Shown piece after piece: positions 15,754-25,986 of a stretch of DNA of 64,000 nt. This DNA is from Ga0077555 sp041397775 (GTDB lineage Bacteria > Pseudomonadota > Alphaproteobacteria > Rhizobiales > Hyphomicrobiaceae). The notes under the pieces were generated by a model. That model worked only from the letters and a program-made list of their open reading frames with translations, ran no database searches and was not told the origin of the DNA. Every line of letters starts with the position of its first letter. The first letter of the stretch is position 1. The stretch covers positions 310,001 through 374,000 of the forward strand of contig JAWKWB010000002.1 of NCBI GenBank assembly GCA_041397775.1, in the 5' to 3' direction. The position numbers and the translations under genes are program-made.

Positions 15754-17510
15754 TTTCCGTCCCTCGCTGTCTCGGGGCTGGCACTCGTGGCGGCGGCAGC
15801 GGCGGCGCGCTGCACCGGCCGCTTGACCTGCTGGTTGAGGATCTCGTCCTTGTCGCCGAAGGCGGCGAGCTTGCCCTGCTGCATGACGCCGACCTTGTTC
15901 ACGGCGGCGAGTGCGCTCGGCCGGTGCGCGACGACGATGACGATGGAGCCGCCCTCGCGCAGGCTGCGGATGGCCGCCGTCAGCGCCTGCTCGCCCTCCG
16001 CGTCGAGGTTGGAGTTGGGCTCGTCGAGCACCACCAGGAAGGGCTGCCGGTAGAGCGCGCGGGCGAGCGCGATGCGCTGGCGCTGGCCCGCCGAGAGCGC
16101 CATGCCGTTGTGGCCGAGCCGCGTCTCGTAGCCCTCCGGCAGGCGCAGGATGAGTTCGTGCACGCCCGCCGCCTGCGCCGCCTTGATGATGTCGCGGCCG
16201 TCCGCGTCGGGGGCGAAGCGGCTGATGTTCTCCGCGATGCTGCCGTCGAGCAGCGACACGTCCTGCGGCAGGTAGCCGATGTGGCGGCCCAGCTCGTCGA
16301 CATCCCATTGCCGGATGTCGGCCCCGTCGAGCCGCACGCTGCCGCGCACCAGCGGCCAGATGCCCGTCACCGCGCGCGCGAACGAGGACTTGCCGCTGCC
16401 GCTCGGGCCGATCAGGCCCATGGCCTCGCCCGCCGCCAGCTCGAAGGCCACCTCGTTGAGCACGACCGTGCCCGTGCCGGGCGCGGCCACCGTGATGCGC
16501 TCGACCTTCAGCGACGTGGCGGGCACCGGCAGCTGCACGAGCGCGGTGGCGTCCGCGATGGTGGCGATGGTGTCGCCGAGCCGCTTGTAGCTGCGGCGCG
16601 CCGCCACGAAGCCCTTCCACTGGCCGATCGCCATGTCGATGGGCGCCAGCGCGCGCGCGGCCGCCACCGAGGCGGCGATGATGGCGCCCGCCGACATCTC
16701 GCCGCGGATCGTCAGGTAGGCGCCGGCCCCCAGCACCGCCGACTGCAGGATCATGCGCAGCACCTTGGAGATGCCGCCGAGGCTGCCGCCCACGTCGCTC
16801 ATGCGCGTCTGCAGCGCCAGGTGCTCGCGGTTCGCATCGGTGAAGCGCGCGAGGGCGGCCCCCGTGAAGCCCATCGCGCGCAGCACCTCGACGTTGCGGA
16901 TGTGCGTGTCGCTGAGCGAGGTCCGCGCCAGCCCCGTGCGGTGCACGTTGACGGCCAGCCGGCGCGTCTTCAGCTCGGTCACGAGCGTCAGCAGGCCGAG
17001 CACGACGACACCGCCGAGCACCAGCAGCGCCAGCATGGGATGCAGCAGGTAGACGAAGGCGAGGTACAGCGGCATCCACGGCAGGTCGAGCAGGGCGACG
17101 GGGCCCTGGCCGGAGACGAACTGGCGCAGCACGTCGACGTCGCGACCGCGCTCGCCGGCTTCCGCCGGGCTGTAGCCGAAGCGCGGCATGTCCATGGCGA
17201 CACGGTGCGCCAGCGGCGCAAAGCGCGTGTCGATGGCCGCCCCGCTGCGCACCAGGATCTGCGAGCGCACGACGTCCAGGATGCCCTGGAACATGTAGAG
17301 GCCGATGGCCAGAACCGACAGGCCCACGAGCGTCTCCAGCGACTGGCTGCCGAGCGCCCGGTCGTAGATCTGCAGCATGTAGAACGAGCCGGTCAGGGCC
17401 AGCACGTTGATGACGCCGGAGATCAGGAAGAGAAACAGCAGCACGCCCTTGTAGCTGCCGAGGGCGTCGGCCAGCGTCGAGGTGCTGCGCGTGGGGTTTT
17501 GACTGGTCAC
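15732..17510 (-). CDS. PrtD-type ABC transporter of the RTX secretion system
   Basis: A 592-residue inner-membrane exporter: an ABC transmembrane domain with a fused ATPase, without a C39 or CLD N-terminal domain. Start MTSQNPTRSTSTLADAL. The membrane segments begin at VLLFLFLISGVINVLALTGS. PrtD-like landmarks are SFYMLQIYDRAL and VALLDLPWMPLYLAFVYLLHP. The ATPase has Walker A GPSGSGKSS near residue 375, Q-loop GYLPQDVSLLDGSIAENI, signature LSAGQRQRIALARAL, Walker B FLVVLDEPNSNLD and H-loop VAHRPSAL. All catalytic motifs are intact. An Ala-rich tail (AAAAAATSAS) ends the protein. It lies downstream of the giant peroxidase gene and upstream of the overlapping RTX gene and the adaptor. Confidence 0.95.
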   Translation of the reverse strand: MTSQNPTRSTSTLADALGSYKGVLLFLFLISGVINVLALTGSFYMLQIYDRALGSQSLETLVGLSVLAIGLYMFQGILDVVRSQILVRSGAAIDTRFAPLAHRVAMDMPRFGYSPAEAGERGRDVDVLRQFVSGQGPVALLDLPWMPLYLAFVYLLHPMLALLVLGGVVVLGLLTLVTELKTRRLAVNVHRTGLARTSLSDTHIRNVEVLRAMGFTGAALARFTDANREHLALQTRMSDVGGSLGGISKVLRMILQSAVLGAGAYLTIRGEMSAGAIIAASVAAARALAPIDMAIGQWKGFVAARRSYKRLGDTIATIADATALVQLPVPATSLKVERITVAAPGTGTVVLNEVAFELAAGEAMGLIGPSGSGKSSFARAVTGIWPLVRGSVRLDGADIRQWDVDELGRHIGYLPQDVSLLDGSIAENISRFAPDADGRDIIKAAQAAGVHELILRLPEGYETRLGHNGMALSAGQRQRIALARALYRQPFLVVLDEPNSNLDAEGEQALTAAIRSLREGGSIVIVVAHRPSALAAVNKVGVMQQGKLAAFGDKDEILNQQVKRPVQRAAAAAATSASPETARDGKWIQGTN

Positions 17511-17844
17511 GATACGGCCCCGCTGAAAAATTGAAACGCACGTCCCGTCGTCGATCCGGGATATTCACCGCGCACGGAGAAACATCCCTTTGTTTTGGAA
17601 TGACGCGGGAGCGGACGATCGAAAATGCCCTTGCCGCGGAATTCCTTTTGCAAGCGCCCAGCGGGCGAATGCCTCTTTCTAAAACGCCAAAAGCAAGAAC
17701 GAGGCCGTCGCGCGCCCGCCGCCCTCCGGCGGGTGGAACGGCGCGGGGTATTTATGCCCCCCTGCCGTTCCGGATCGCTCCGTTCCCGCCGCGGCGGGTG
17801 GGACAGGGCCCATGACCGGCCCCGTCCCGGCGGTCGCTGCCTGA
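17511..17844. other. intergenic between peroxidase and exporter genes, with hairpin
   Basis: A gap of 334 bases on the path of - strand transcription. GGGACAGGGCC (17800-17810) pairs at ten of eleven positions with GGCCCCGTCCC (17818-17828), just after the peroxidase stop. It could protect the 3' end or partly terminate the 7.4-kb message. The AT-richer stretch at 17520-17700 may hold a separate promoter for the exporter operon, but clear boxes were not seen. No credible gene. Confidence 0.5.
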
Positions 17845-20800
17845 TTAATGCACCAGGCCGCCACCGTTCTTGAGGGCGTCGACGTGATCGCCCACGAGCG
17901 TGATCTGGAACTCCGCCGTGCCGGTGTCGCCGTCGAGGTTGCCCTCGATGTAGGTGTGCACACCGTCGCTGCGGATGATCAGGTCGCCTTCCGCCGTGAA
18001 CGTGGTGCCGTTGACGAGCGAGAGGTCGGAGCCGATGCCCGTCAGGTCGACGCGGTCGCCGGCCTGGAAGTCGGCGATGGTATCGCCGTCGGCGGCCGCG
18101 GCGGTCTTGAAGACGAAGACGTCGTCGCCGGCCTCGCCCCACAGCGTGTCGGCGCCGTTGCCGCCGTCGATGCGGTCGTTGCCGGCCCCGGCGTGGATGG
18201 TGTCGGCGCCGTCGCCGCCCCAGACCCGGTCGTTGCCCTCGCCCGCGTCGATCTCGTCGGCACCAGCCCCGCCGAAGATGACGTCGTCGCCGGCCCCGCC
18301 GTCGATGAGGTCGTCGCCGTCCTCACCCCAGATCTTGTCGGCCCCGCCGTCGCCGAACAGCGCATCGGCACCGGCCCCGCCGAAGATGACGTCGTCGCCG
18401 GCCCCGGCCGCCACGACGTCGTCGCCGCCCGCCGCCATCACCACCGTGTCCACGTCGCCCGTCGTGAAGACCTCGCCGCCGTCGCCGCCATAAAGCGCCG
18501 TCGTCTCCGCCGTCCCCACGATCACGCTGCCACCAGCACCTCCCGCGCCACCAGAGCCACCAGAGCCAGCACCGCCAGAGCCACCAGCACCACCAACCGC
18601 CCCCCCCGTGCCGTCCGTGCCGGTGTCGTTGACGACGACCTGGTTGCTGCCGTTGGTGACGATCTCGTAGGTGCCGCCGGTGTTGAGCACGACGTGCTCA
18701 TCCGAGGTCATCTGCGAGATATCGACGATGACGTTGCCACCATTGGAGCTGATGGTGATCGTATTCGGATTGAGGCCAGTACCGGTGAAGTCGCCGTGCA
18801 CGACGACAGCGTCGCTACCGGCATTGCCTCCGTTGATACCGCCCGACGTCACGTCGACCGTGTCGATCGTAAGTTCCTCGATACCCGTCAGTTCGGCGAC
18901 AACTTGCGCGGTCGTGCCGACAGTCCGAGTTATCACGATCTTGGTTTCCGGCCGGAACGACGTGCCAAGGCTGGCCGCCAGTCCCGCATTCGCCTGGTCC
19001 ACCATCGAATAGATGTCGAACGTCTCGGCGGCGCCGCTTCCGGTTGCGGTGAACCGGTCGCCGATCGCGGTGTTCGAACCGCCATCGACAAAGTCGCGAC
19101 CATCTCCGACGTTCCAGGTGATCGTATCGTCGCCCGCACCGCCGAAGATGATGTCGTTCTGAGCGCCGCCGCTCAGACTGTCGTTGCCATCGGCACCGAC
19201 CAGCACGTCGCGGCCGGTCGTTCCAGGCAGCGCGCCATTCGCGCCGTTGGCCAGCGATTGCAGGCTAAAGGTCGGCGCGCCGCCGTCGAACTGGATCCGG
19301 TCGATGTTGATCAGCGTGTCGTTGCCGTCCGTCCCGACCTGGTCGGCGACCGCGACGTGGTTGGCGCCATCGACCGAGAAGGCATAGTTGGAGGCGGGTC
19401 CGGCATAACGCACCGTATCCGTGCCGCCGGCGCCGCCATCCAGGATGTCGTTGCCGGCCAGGCCTTCGAGGCGATTGTTTCCGGTATTGCCGATGATGGT
19501 GTTGTCGAGGTCGTTGCCCGTACCGGCCAGATTGCCACCACCGGTCAGCGTCAGATTTTCGACGTTGGCCGCAAGCGTCAGGCTGACGGATGACAGGACC
19601 GTGTCCGTTCCCGCGCCTGCGCCTTCCGTGACGGTATCGCCGGCAGCATTCACGACGTAGGTGTCGTCTCCGGCCCCACCCTGCATCTGATCGGCGCCGG
19701 CGCCACCATCGAGCCAGTCGTTGCCTTCGTTGCCCTGAAGCTGGTCGGCACCACCGAAGCCGATCAGAATGTCCTGGCCGACGCCGCCCTGCAGTTCACC
19801 GGCATTGTTACCCGCAACATCCTGCTGGTAGTCGCCGACGATGTCGGTGGCGGCCGAGACGACACGCTCGGCGACGCCCGCGCCATCGGTATAGGAGACC
19901 ACCACGCGCAGTTGGCTGCCGACATCGGTGGGTTGGGCCTGATAGTTCTCCGTCTGCGCCCCGAGAATATCGGTCCATGTGACGCCCGCATCGGCCGAGG
20001 ACTGCCACTGGTAGCTGAACGTCCCGAGCCCGTCCGTATCGGTAATGGCCGCATTGGCTTGAAGCGGGCCGAACGGAGGCTGCGGGTTGGCAAATCCCTG
20101 GCTGTTGGCGGTCGCAAAGCCAGATATCGTCACCGCGCCTGCTGCCGGTGCATTGCCAAACTGCGTCGACGTCAGCGTGATGTCGGCGAACTTGATGGCA
20201 TCGACCCCGATCAACAGATCGGTGCCATCCGACGAGAGGCCGTTGGCGAGCAGGCCGGTCGCCGGGTCGACGGGACGGTTGTCGGTGACCCGATAGGCCG
20301 TGACCGCCACGTCGTTGATGACCGTCGCGATTTCCGTGACCGTATAGTCGGACCGGTTGCCGGAGAACTTCGCCGTGTCGGTGCCGTCCGTGCCGCCATC
20401 GCCGAGCACGAGATCCTTGAACATGCGCGACTTCAGCATGTCCGTGAAGTGCTTCTCGAACATCTCGGTGCCGAGCGCGGCGTTGGCGAGCAGGCCGTCA
20501 CCGAGCGAGCCCGTCGCCTGGTTCGACGCGCCCGTGTAGGCATTCTCGGTGTCGTTGTCGTAGCCGTCGGGACCGTTCTGCGTATCGTAGCCGGCGCTGC
20601 CGGTGCGCATGGCGTCTGCGAGCCATTCCGTGCTGCCGAGCGCGAGGTTGCCGGGCCCCGATGCGTTCGCGGCGTCGGCATACCGTCCGATCAGCGTGTC
20701 GAGCCTGATCGAGCCGCCGACGATGACGTCGTTGCCCCCCATGCCCTGGAACGTGTCGTTGCCCGAGCCGCCGATCAGCCAGTTGCCGCCGCCGAACGGG

Positions 20801-23800
20801 TTGGGGAGTTCCGCCGCATTGAGGGCATCGGTGCCGATGAAGGTATCGTCATTCTTGCTGCCGATGACGCCTTCGATCTGGAACCAGGCAGGGAAGGGTG
20901 TCTGGCCATCGACGGCGACGAGCGGATTGAATTGCGTCGCCATGTCCGCGACGACGCCGGGAGCGCCGGCTGCATAGTCGCTGAAGTCGATGAGATCGTA
21001 GCCCGAGTTGGTGACGGCATCGTCGCCGATGACTTCGTCGGGGCCGCCATTGATGGCCTGCGACGGACTGCCCGGACGGATGATGTCGTCGCCGACGCCG
21101 CCCTGGATCAGATCCTGGTCGATGCCGCCGATGAGATAGTCGTCGCCTTCCTCGCCGTAGAGCAGGTCTCCCGACGCGCCGGTATCGATGTAGTCGTTGC
21201 CGTCGCCACCATGCGTGAAGGCGTCGGTATTGCCCATCTCCGGATTGGTCAGGCCGTCACCGTAGATGATGTCGTCGCCCGAGCCGCCCGACAGCTTGTC
21301 GATGCCCTCGCCGCCGATCACGAGATCGTTGCCCGAGCCGCCGACGAGCTGGTCGAAGCCGCCGACTTCCGAACCCGATCCGCGGCCGTAGATGATGTCC
21401 TTGCCCGCGCCACCGTCGGCGAGGTCGGGACCTTCGCCCGTGTCGATCAGGTCGTTGCCGTCGCCGCCGTAGAGCCGGTCGACGCCGCCGTCGCCGAAGA
21501 GATAGTCGTCGCCGCCTTCACCGTAGAGCGTATCGTCGCCGGCCCGTCCGTGGATGAAGTCGGCGTAGTCGGTGCCCACGATCACTTCGTGGCTGTCAGC
21601 GCCCGACGTCGGCGTCCCCTCGACGGGGTGCACCTGGGTCGGATCGAGTTCGGGCCGCACGTCGCGGATGTAGGTGTTGGTGACATCGGCGCGAACGAAG
21701 TCCGATCCGACGACGGAGATGAGGCTGCCGTTGGGGTCGGTGCTGGCCCCGCCGTCGGAGAAGATGCCGAGCATCGGATTGTCGGCGAGCGTCTGCGCGT
21801 AGCGGTGCTCGGCCAGATTATCGCTGGCCAGCACCGTCGTGCCGTCGGGCAGCAGGCCGTCGGCATTGCGGTTGAAGTCGTAGTACTTGTCGGCGTAGGC
21901 GAAGATCGAGCCGTTGAGGTGCGACAGGCCGGTGTTGCGCTCGACGATGTCCTTGAACTGGCCGTTGTTGACCTCCTCGTGGATCTGGGTGCCGAACAGG
22001 CGATAGAGGTAATAGAACCGGTCGCCGTCCATCAGGCTCTGGATCTGGGCGACGAACACCGCGTCGAAGGTCTCGCCCAGGAGGCCGCCGGGGACGTGCA
22101 CCTCGGCAAGGCCGCCGATCCAGCTGTCGATCTGGGCGAAGTTGCCGCGCGCGGCGTTGAGTTCCGCGTTGCTGCCGTCATTGTTGTTGAGGAAGGCAGC
22201 CGCGTCGGCGGCCGTGACGGCGCCGGCGAACGGATCGGTGGCTGACTGTGTTGCAGCACCGCTTGCCAAGTCGATGATGAACTGCGCCTTGGCTTGCGAG
22301 ACCGAGATGTCGGTGTTGCCCGTGGGATCGGAGAACGAATACGCCGCGATGAAATTCACCAGCGACTCGGGATGCTGCATATTGGCGCCGAAGTCCGCCC
22401 AGCTCGTGTACTCGGCAAGGCTGATGCCGGCGCGGAACTCGTTGAGCGTTGGCACGCCGACATCGCGGCCGCGCGCAATGTTGATTGCGGCGAGATCGAG
22501 GGGTTGGCCGAGCAGGCCCTGGTTCAAGGCCGGCGTGACGAGTTCGTCGATCTCGTTCATCTGCTGGCGCGAAAGACCCAGCGTGATGGCGGCGACGCCC
22601 TCCTCCGCGAACGTCTGCGGCGCCAGGAAGGCTTTCTCGAGGGCATAGCGCGTGACGTTGCCCAGCATCCAGCCGGACGGATCGAGCGTGTCGATGGTCT
22701 CGCGGATGGTGGAGTGGCCGAAGCGGAAGGCCACCTGCGCGTATTCGAGCGAGATGGTGCTGTCGACGCCGGTGGAGTAGCCGACGAACTCCTGGATACG
22801 CGGCGTCACCGTGCGCGCGTACTGGTCGACGGCGGCGTGCTGGTACTCCATTTCCACGACGAGCTTCGTCGCCTCGAACATCTTGTCCGGTTCCCAGGCG
22901 ATGGGGCCGCCGACGCCATGCGTAAAGTTGCCGTTGGCATCCTGGATGCCCGTGTCGATCTGCCAGGCGTGCAACTGCTCGTGGGTGACCGGGCTGTTGT
23001 TGGCGTCGTGGGCATAGATCCAGGTCTTCAGGTTCTCGACCTGATAGTTGTGCTCCTCGTGGAAGACGTGGTGGATCGAGGTGAGGCCGAAGTTCTCGTT
23101 CACGCGGCCATCGCCGGCCACATAGTGGTTGCCGACCGAGGCCATGAGGATTTCGCCGACCGCCGCATGGACGTCCGGGTCGGTAGCGACGATGTTGAAG
23201 CTGTTGTCGATCCAGCCGGAAACCATCAGCGCCATGGCGCCGGTATAGGTCCCGGGAGGAATCTGGCCGCCCATGGCGGGTGCTGACAGCGTAATGAAGA
23301 GCTGACCGTTGCCGTCGATGCCGAACTCGGTGATGCCGTCGGCATCGTCTGTGCCGTTATCGCCCTGCACCTGCGCATTGAGTGTCTCGACAGCGCTCTC
23401 GACATTGTCGCCTGACAATGTCGACGCGTTGAAGGTGCCCATGTTGAAGCTCGGGTTCATATCGAGCAGCAGGGCGTGACCGGAACCCGAAGTCTGCACA
23501 CCGTCTGTGTTGGCATCGGTGTCGAGCAACTGGCCGTTGCCGTCGCGCATGCGCAGGTTGGTGACATCCTCCCAGGTGATCGGGGCGCGGCCGGTATCGA
23601 TGACGTGCTGGCGCAACTCGTTCAGCGTCGGCAGCGTGTCGCGCACCATGGTCGAGGTGCCGTCGGGCCAGCGGCGTTCCCATTCGTCGACCAGCGTCTG
23701 GCCGTCGAACAGCTCGATGCCGGCGTGGTAGCTCGCGCCATTGTCGGTCGATACCCACTTGCGCAGGATGTTGGTGATCTGGTCGATCGAGCCGTAGGTC

Positions 23801-25203
23801 TGGCTCTGGTCGATGAACGGCGAGGTGTGGTTGACGTAGGCGGCATCCCCGTTGGCGTCGGGACCGGTCGGGTCGACCGTGGCACGCGAAATCGTGATGC
23901 TGGTGGTGGGCTGGCCCGTCTGCGGGTTTATGGCGCCGTAGAGCGGATCGCTCCCCTGCAGCATGATCGTGATCTTCGTGCCCTGGCCGCCCTTGTCGAT
24001 GAAGTCGAGGCCATGGTCGAAGAACTGGCCGAAGATGCCGAACCAGCTATTGACCGGGGCAACGCCCGGGTTCTCCGAGCCGATGAAGAACTCGCCCGAA
24101 TTCGGGTTCTGGAAGTCGATGTGGCCGAGTGTCTGGAGCAGCCCATAGCCGTTGTCGGTGGTCAGCAGTGCGGTGAGGTCCGCAGCGGGGACATCGCCGA
24201 CGTCGGTCAGCGCGGTGGGATCGATGACGATGGGTGCGCCGGTCTGAAGGCTCGCCAGGTCGGCGCCGCTCTGATCGGCCACCGCCTCATAGGTATAGAG
24301 CATCAGATTGAACAGGACGGGAATGCCGCTGCCGCTGATCTGCAGTGGCACATAGCCGGTGCCATTCACATTCACATAGACCTGCTGACCGTCGACCGGC
24401 GCGCCACCGGACGCGCTGCCGTAGAGGTGGCCGTCGGTAAGCGTCGTGGGGGCTTGTGCCTCGAGCGCCTGCTTGTAGAAATGGCTGGTGACGTAGACGA
24501 TGGGGTCCCAAGACAGCGTCGAGCCCAACGGCGCGACGATCTTGGCGCCCACGACGAGATGGGTGATATCGACGCCCGAATTGTTGATGAGCGCACCGTA
24601 AGTGGGATCCGTGCCGTCCGTCCCGTCCGTGCCGTACTTCGCGGGATCCCATTCGACGAAATGCCCGGAGCTGTCGGTCAGCAGATTGACGCCGCCGGTC
24701 GTAATCGTGCGGCTGATGATGCGCGGCATGTAGTCGATGACGTTCAACTGCATCACACCACCGCCGTCGTTGGCGACGCTCGTCGTGTAGTCGGCCCCCG
24801 CCGTCGCCACGTAGTTGCCGTAGTTCGCCGCGATCTGGCGCACGAACGGCACGTCGACGGCGCCCCAGTCGGCCTGGGAGCCGAACAGGTTGTTGTAATG
24901 TCCGCTGGGGTCGCGAACGCCGATGGGCGAGGACGGATGCGGGAAGCCCATGCCCAGGTCGGCGAGTTCGGTGAAGCCGAGTGCCTGTGCCTCCGCAGTG
25001 AGGCCGCCCGTGCCGCCGTTCAGCGACGCATCCCAAAGCAGAACGCCTGTGGAGCTGTAGGCATCGACCGACCCGTCGAACGCGACAAGGCCGTTGCCGT
25101 TCGCTGGCGCGTCGAAGAGGGGCACGAAATTGACCTGCTGCAACAGGTAGGCAAGGTCGCTCAGATTGATGACGAAGGGCTTCAGGGTGTACGTGCTGGC
25201 CAT
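17845..25203 (-). CDS. giant RTX haem peroxidase (animal/cyclooxygenase-type)
   Basis: The 2452-residue protein combines an animal-type haem peroxidase with several RTX blocks. Distal motif GIFGQFFDHGLDF has His near residue 397. HHVFHEEHNYQVENL is near 705. The proximal motif AFRFGHSTI has His near 830. RTX nonapeptides (GRAGDDTLYGEGGDDYLFG and similar) begin near residue 1205 and recur near 1790-1860, 1900, 2010 and 2240-2350. An Ig-like region with FSYQWQSSADAGVTW lies near 1740. A Gly/Ser/Ala linker is at about 2200-2225. The C-terminal DTIADFQAGDRVDLTGIGSD cap leads to a non-cleaved end. There is no Sec signal. Start MASTYTLKPF has GGGAGAGAG upstream. It is likely exported by the PrtD/PrtE system downstream. 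Relatives are known as secreted RTX peroxidases with proposed antimicrobial or adhesion roles. The role here is inference. Confidence 0.93.
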   Translation of the reverse strand: MASTYTLKPFVINLSDLAYLLQQVNFVPLFDAPANGNGLVAFDGSVDAYSSTGVLLWDASLNGGTGGLTAEAQALGFTELADLGMGFPHPSSPIGVRDPSGHYNNLFGSQADWGAVDVPFVRQIAANYGNYVATAGADYTTSVANDGGGVMQLNVIDYMPRIISRTITTGGVNLLTDSSGHFVEWDPAKYGTDGTDGTDPTYGALINNSGVDITHLVVGAKIVAPLGSTLSWDPIVYVTSHFYKQALEAQAPTTLTDGHLYGSASGGAPVDGQQVYVNVNGTGYVPLQISGSGIPVLFNLMLYTYEAVADQSGADLASLQTGAPIVIDPTALTDVGDVPAADLTALLTTDNGYGLLQTLGHIDFQNPNSGEFFIGSENPGVAPVNSWFGIFGQFFDHGLDFIDKGGQGTKITIMLQGSDPLYGAINPQTGQPTTSITISRATVDPTGPDANGDAAYVNHTSPFIDQSQTYGSIDQITNILRKWVSTDNGASYHAGIELFDGQTLVDEWERRWPDGTSTMVRDTLPTLNELRQHVIDTGRAPITWEDVTNLRMRDGNGQLLDTDANTDGVQTSGSGHALLLDMNPSFNMGTFNASTLSGDNVESAVETLNAQVQGDNGTDDADGITEFGIDGNGQLFITLSAPAMGGQIPPGTYTGAMALMVSGWIDNSFNIVATDPDVHAAVGEILMASVGNHYVAGDGRVNENFGLTSIHHVFHEEHNYQVENLKTWIYAHDANNSPVTHEQLHAWQIDTGIQDANGNFTHGVGGPIAWEPDKMFEATKLVVEMEYQHAAVDQYARTVTPRIQEFVGYSTGVDSTISLEYAQVAFRFGHSTIRETIDTLDPSGWMLGNVTRYALEKAFLAPQTFAEEGVAAITLGLSRQQMNEIDELVTPALNQGLLGQPLDLAAINIARGRDVGVPTLNEFRAGISLAEYTSWADFGANMQHPESLVNFIAAYSFSDPTGNTDISVSQAKAQFIIDLASGAATQSATDPFAGAVTAADAAAFLNNNDGSNAELNAARGNFAQIDSWIGGLAEVHVPGGLLGETFDAVFVAQIQSLMDGDRFYYLYRLFGTQIHEEVNNGQFKDIVERNTGLSHLNGSIFAYADKYYDFNRNADGLLPDGTTVLASDNLAEHRYAQTLADNPMLGIFSDGGASTDPNGSLISVVGSDFVRADVTNTYIRDVRPELDPTQVHPVEGTPTSGADSHEVIVGTDYADFIHGRAGDDTLYGEGGDDYLFGDGGVDRLYGGDGNDLIDTGEGPDLADGGAGKDIIYGRGSGSEVGGFDQLVGGSGNDLVIGGEGIDKLSGGSGDDIIYGDGLTNPEMGNTDAFTHGGDGNDYIDTGASGDLLYGEEGDDYLIGGIDQDLIQGGVGDDIIRPGSPSQAINGGPDEVIGDDAVTNSGYDLIDFSDYAAGAPGVVADMATQFNPLVAVDGQTPFPAWFQIEGVIGSKNDDTFIGTDALNAAELPNPFGGGNWLIGGSGNDTFQGMGGNDVIVGGSIRLDTLIGRYADAANASGPGNLALGSTEWLADAMRTGSAGYDTQNGPDGYDNDTENAYTGASNQATGSLGDGLLANAALGTEMFEKHFTDMLKSRMFKDLVLGDGGTDGTDTAKFSGNRSDYTVTEIATVINDVAVTAYRVTDNRPVDPATGLLANGLSSDGTDLLIGVDAIKFADITLTSTQFGNAPAAGAVTISGFATANSQGFANPQPPFGPLQANAAITDTDGLGTFSYQWQSSADAGVTWTDILGAQTENYQAQPTDVGSQLRVVVSYTDGAGVAERVVSAATDIVGDYQQDVAGNNAGELQGGVGQDILIGFGGADQLQGNEGNDWLDGGAGADQMQGGAGDDTYVVNAAGDTVTEGAGAGTDTVLSSVSLTLAANVENLTLTGGGNLAGTGNDLDNTIIGNTGNNRLEGLAGNDILDGGAGGTDTVRYAGPASNYAFSVDGANHVAVADQVGTDGNDTLINIDRIQFDGGAPTFSLQSLANGANGALPGTTGRDVLVGADGNDSLSGGAQNDIIFGGAGDDTITWNVGDGRDFVDGGSNTAIGDRFTATGSGAAETFDIYSMVDQANAGLAASLGTSFRPETKIVITRTVGTTAQVVAELTGIEELTIDTVDVTSGGINGGNAGSDAVVVHGDFTGTGLNPNTITISSNGGNVIVDISQMTSDEHVVLNTGGTYEIVTNGSNQVVVNDTGTDGTGGAVGGAGGSGGAGSGGSGGAGGAGGSVIVGTAETTALYGGDGGEVFTTGDVDTVVMAAGGDDVVAAGAGDDVIFGGAGADALFGDGGADKIWGEDGDDLIDGGAGDDVIFGGAGADEIDAGEGNDRVWGGDGADTIHAGAGNDRIDGGNGADTLWGEAGDDVFVFKTAAAADGDTIADFQAGDRVDLTGIGSDLSLVNGTTFTAEGDLIIRSDGVHTYIEGNLDGDTGTAEFQITLVGDHVDALKNGGGLVH

Positions 25204-25986
25204 GTCTCTCTCCCGCAGGTTCGAAGTGGCAAAGGGTGAGTGTGAGGGGCGCGCCGGACGGCGTGTGCGCCGTCCGTTTCAGTCGAGATGACGGCTATCG
25301 GGCGTGGGCGGTTCGTCGGCCACGATGTGCAGCGACAGCCCCCATCCGGGCGGCCGGCGCTGCAGGCGATCCATGCGAAAGGACCGGCATTCGGGGCGCT
25401 ATCCCAGGGATGCGCTGCGGAAACGAATGATCTCGGCAGTCCGTTGACGGGTACATTGTGACTCGACTTCCCGCAGATGACGCGAACTTCGAATTAGGTG
25501 AATGAAAGCTTTCCAGGGTGATGCTAATTTTCGTAGCTGACGGACACCTGACGGCGCGCGGCATCTTTCGCGGCTGAAATAGGATCGTTAATTTCGAGAA
25601 CCAATTCGGCAATGTTTCCGAACTGCCATCGCATCAATCTGCGAGCGGAGCGCATCCGATGTTCGATATCCGCGCGCGGAGAATGTTTGCGCTGTTGCAA
25701 ATGCAAATTATTTGACGGTTCCTGTTTTACACGTCACATTAACCACGACGGCATGAGGGCGCGCGCCGCACGGCAGCGGAGCGACGCCCAGTAATCGTGC
25801 GCAATTCCACCGAATGGACAGGGAAATACGGCGCAAACTGAATAAAATACAGCTTTTCAACATCGCTTTTGTTTGACATCATCTCTTTGCGCATCATCAC
25901 AGTCGAGACTTGGCGCGAGCGGCAAGCAATGCGCTCGAATTCTCGGCCTAGATACTTGGGCATTTTCGTATTGGGCGGGATTGAGT
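25204..25986. other. long AT-richer divergent promoter region
   Basis: About 780 bases between the peroxidase and response-regulator starts, transcribed in opposite directions away from it. Positions 25480-25900 are visibly lower in GC than the coding flanks. Short open frames here (for example 25612-25794) lack family features and good ribosome sites. It probably carries the promoters and operators of both sides. I could not identify a specific operator or RNA element. Confidence 0.55.

Noticed and set aside
12269..16053. Very long open frames on the + strand opposite the adaptor, RTX protein and exporter
   Set aside because: They mirror GC-rich, Asp/Gly-rich coding on the - strand, have Arg/Val/Ala-biased products without domains, and no ribosome sites. 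The - strand products have full type I secretion motifs.
25612..25794. Short cysteine-containing frame in the peroxidase-regulator gap
   Set aside because: No ribosome site, no leader or domain, and it lies in an AT-richer region likely to be regulatory.
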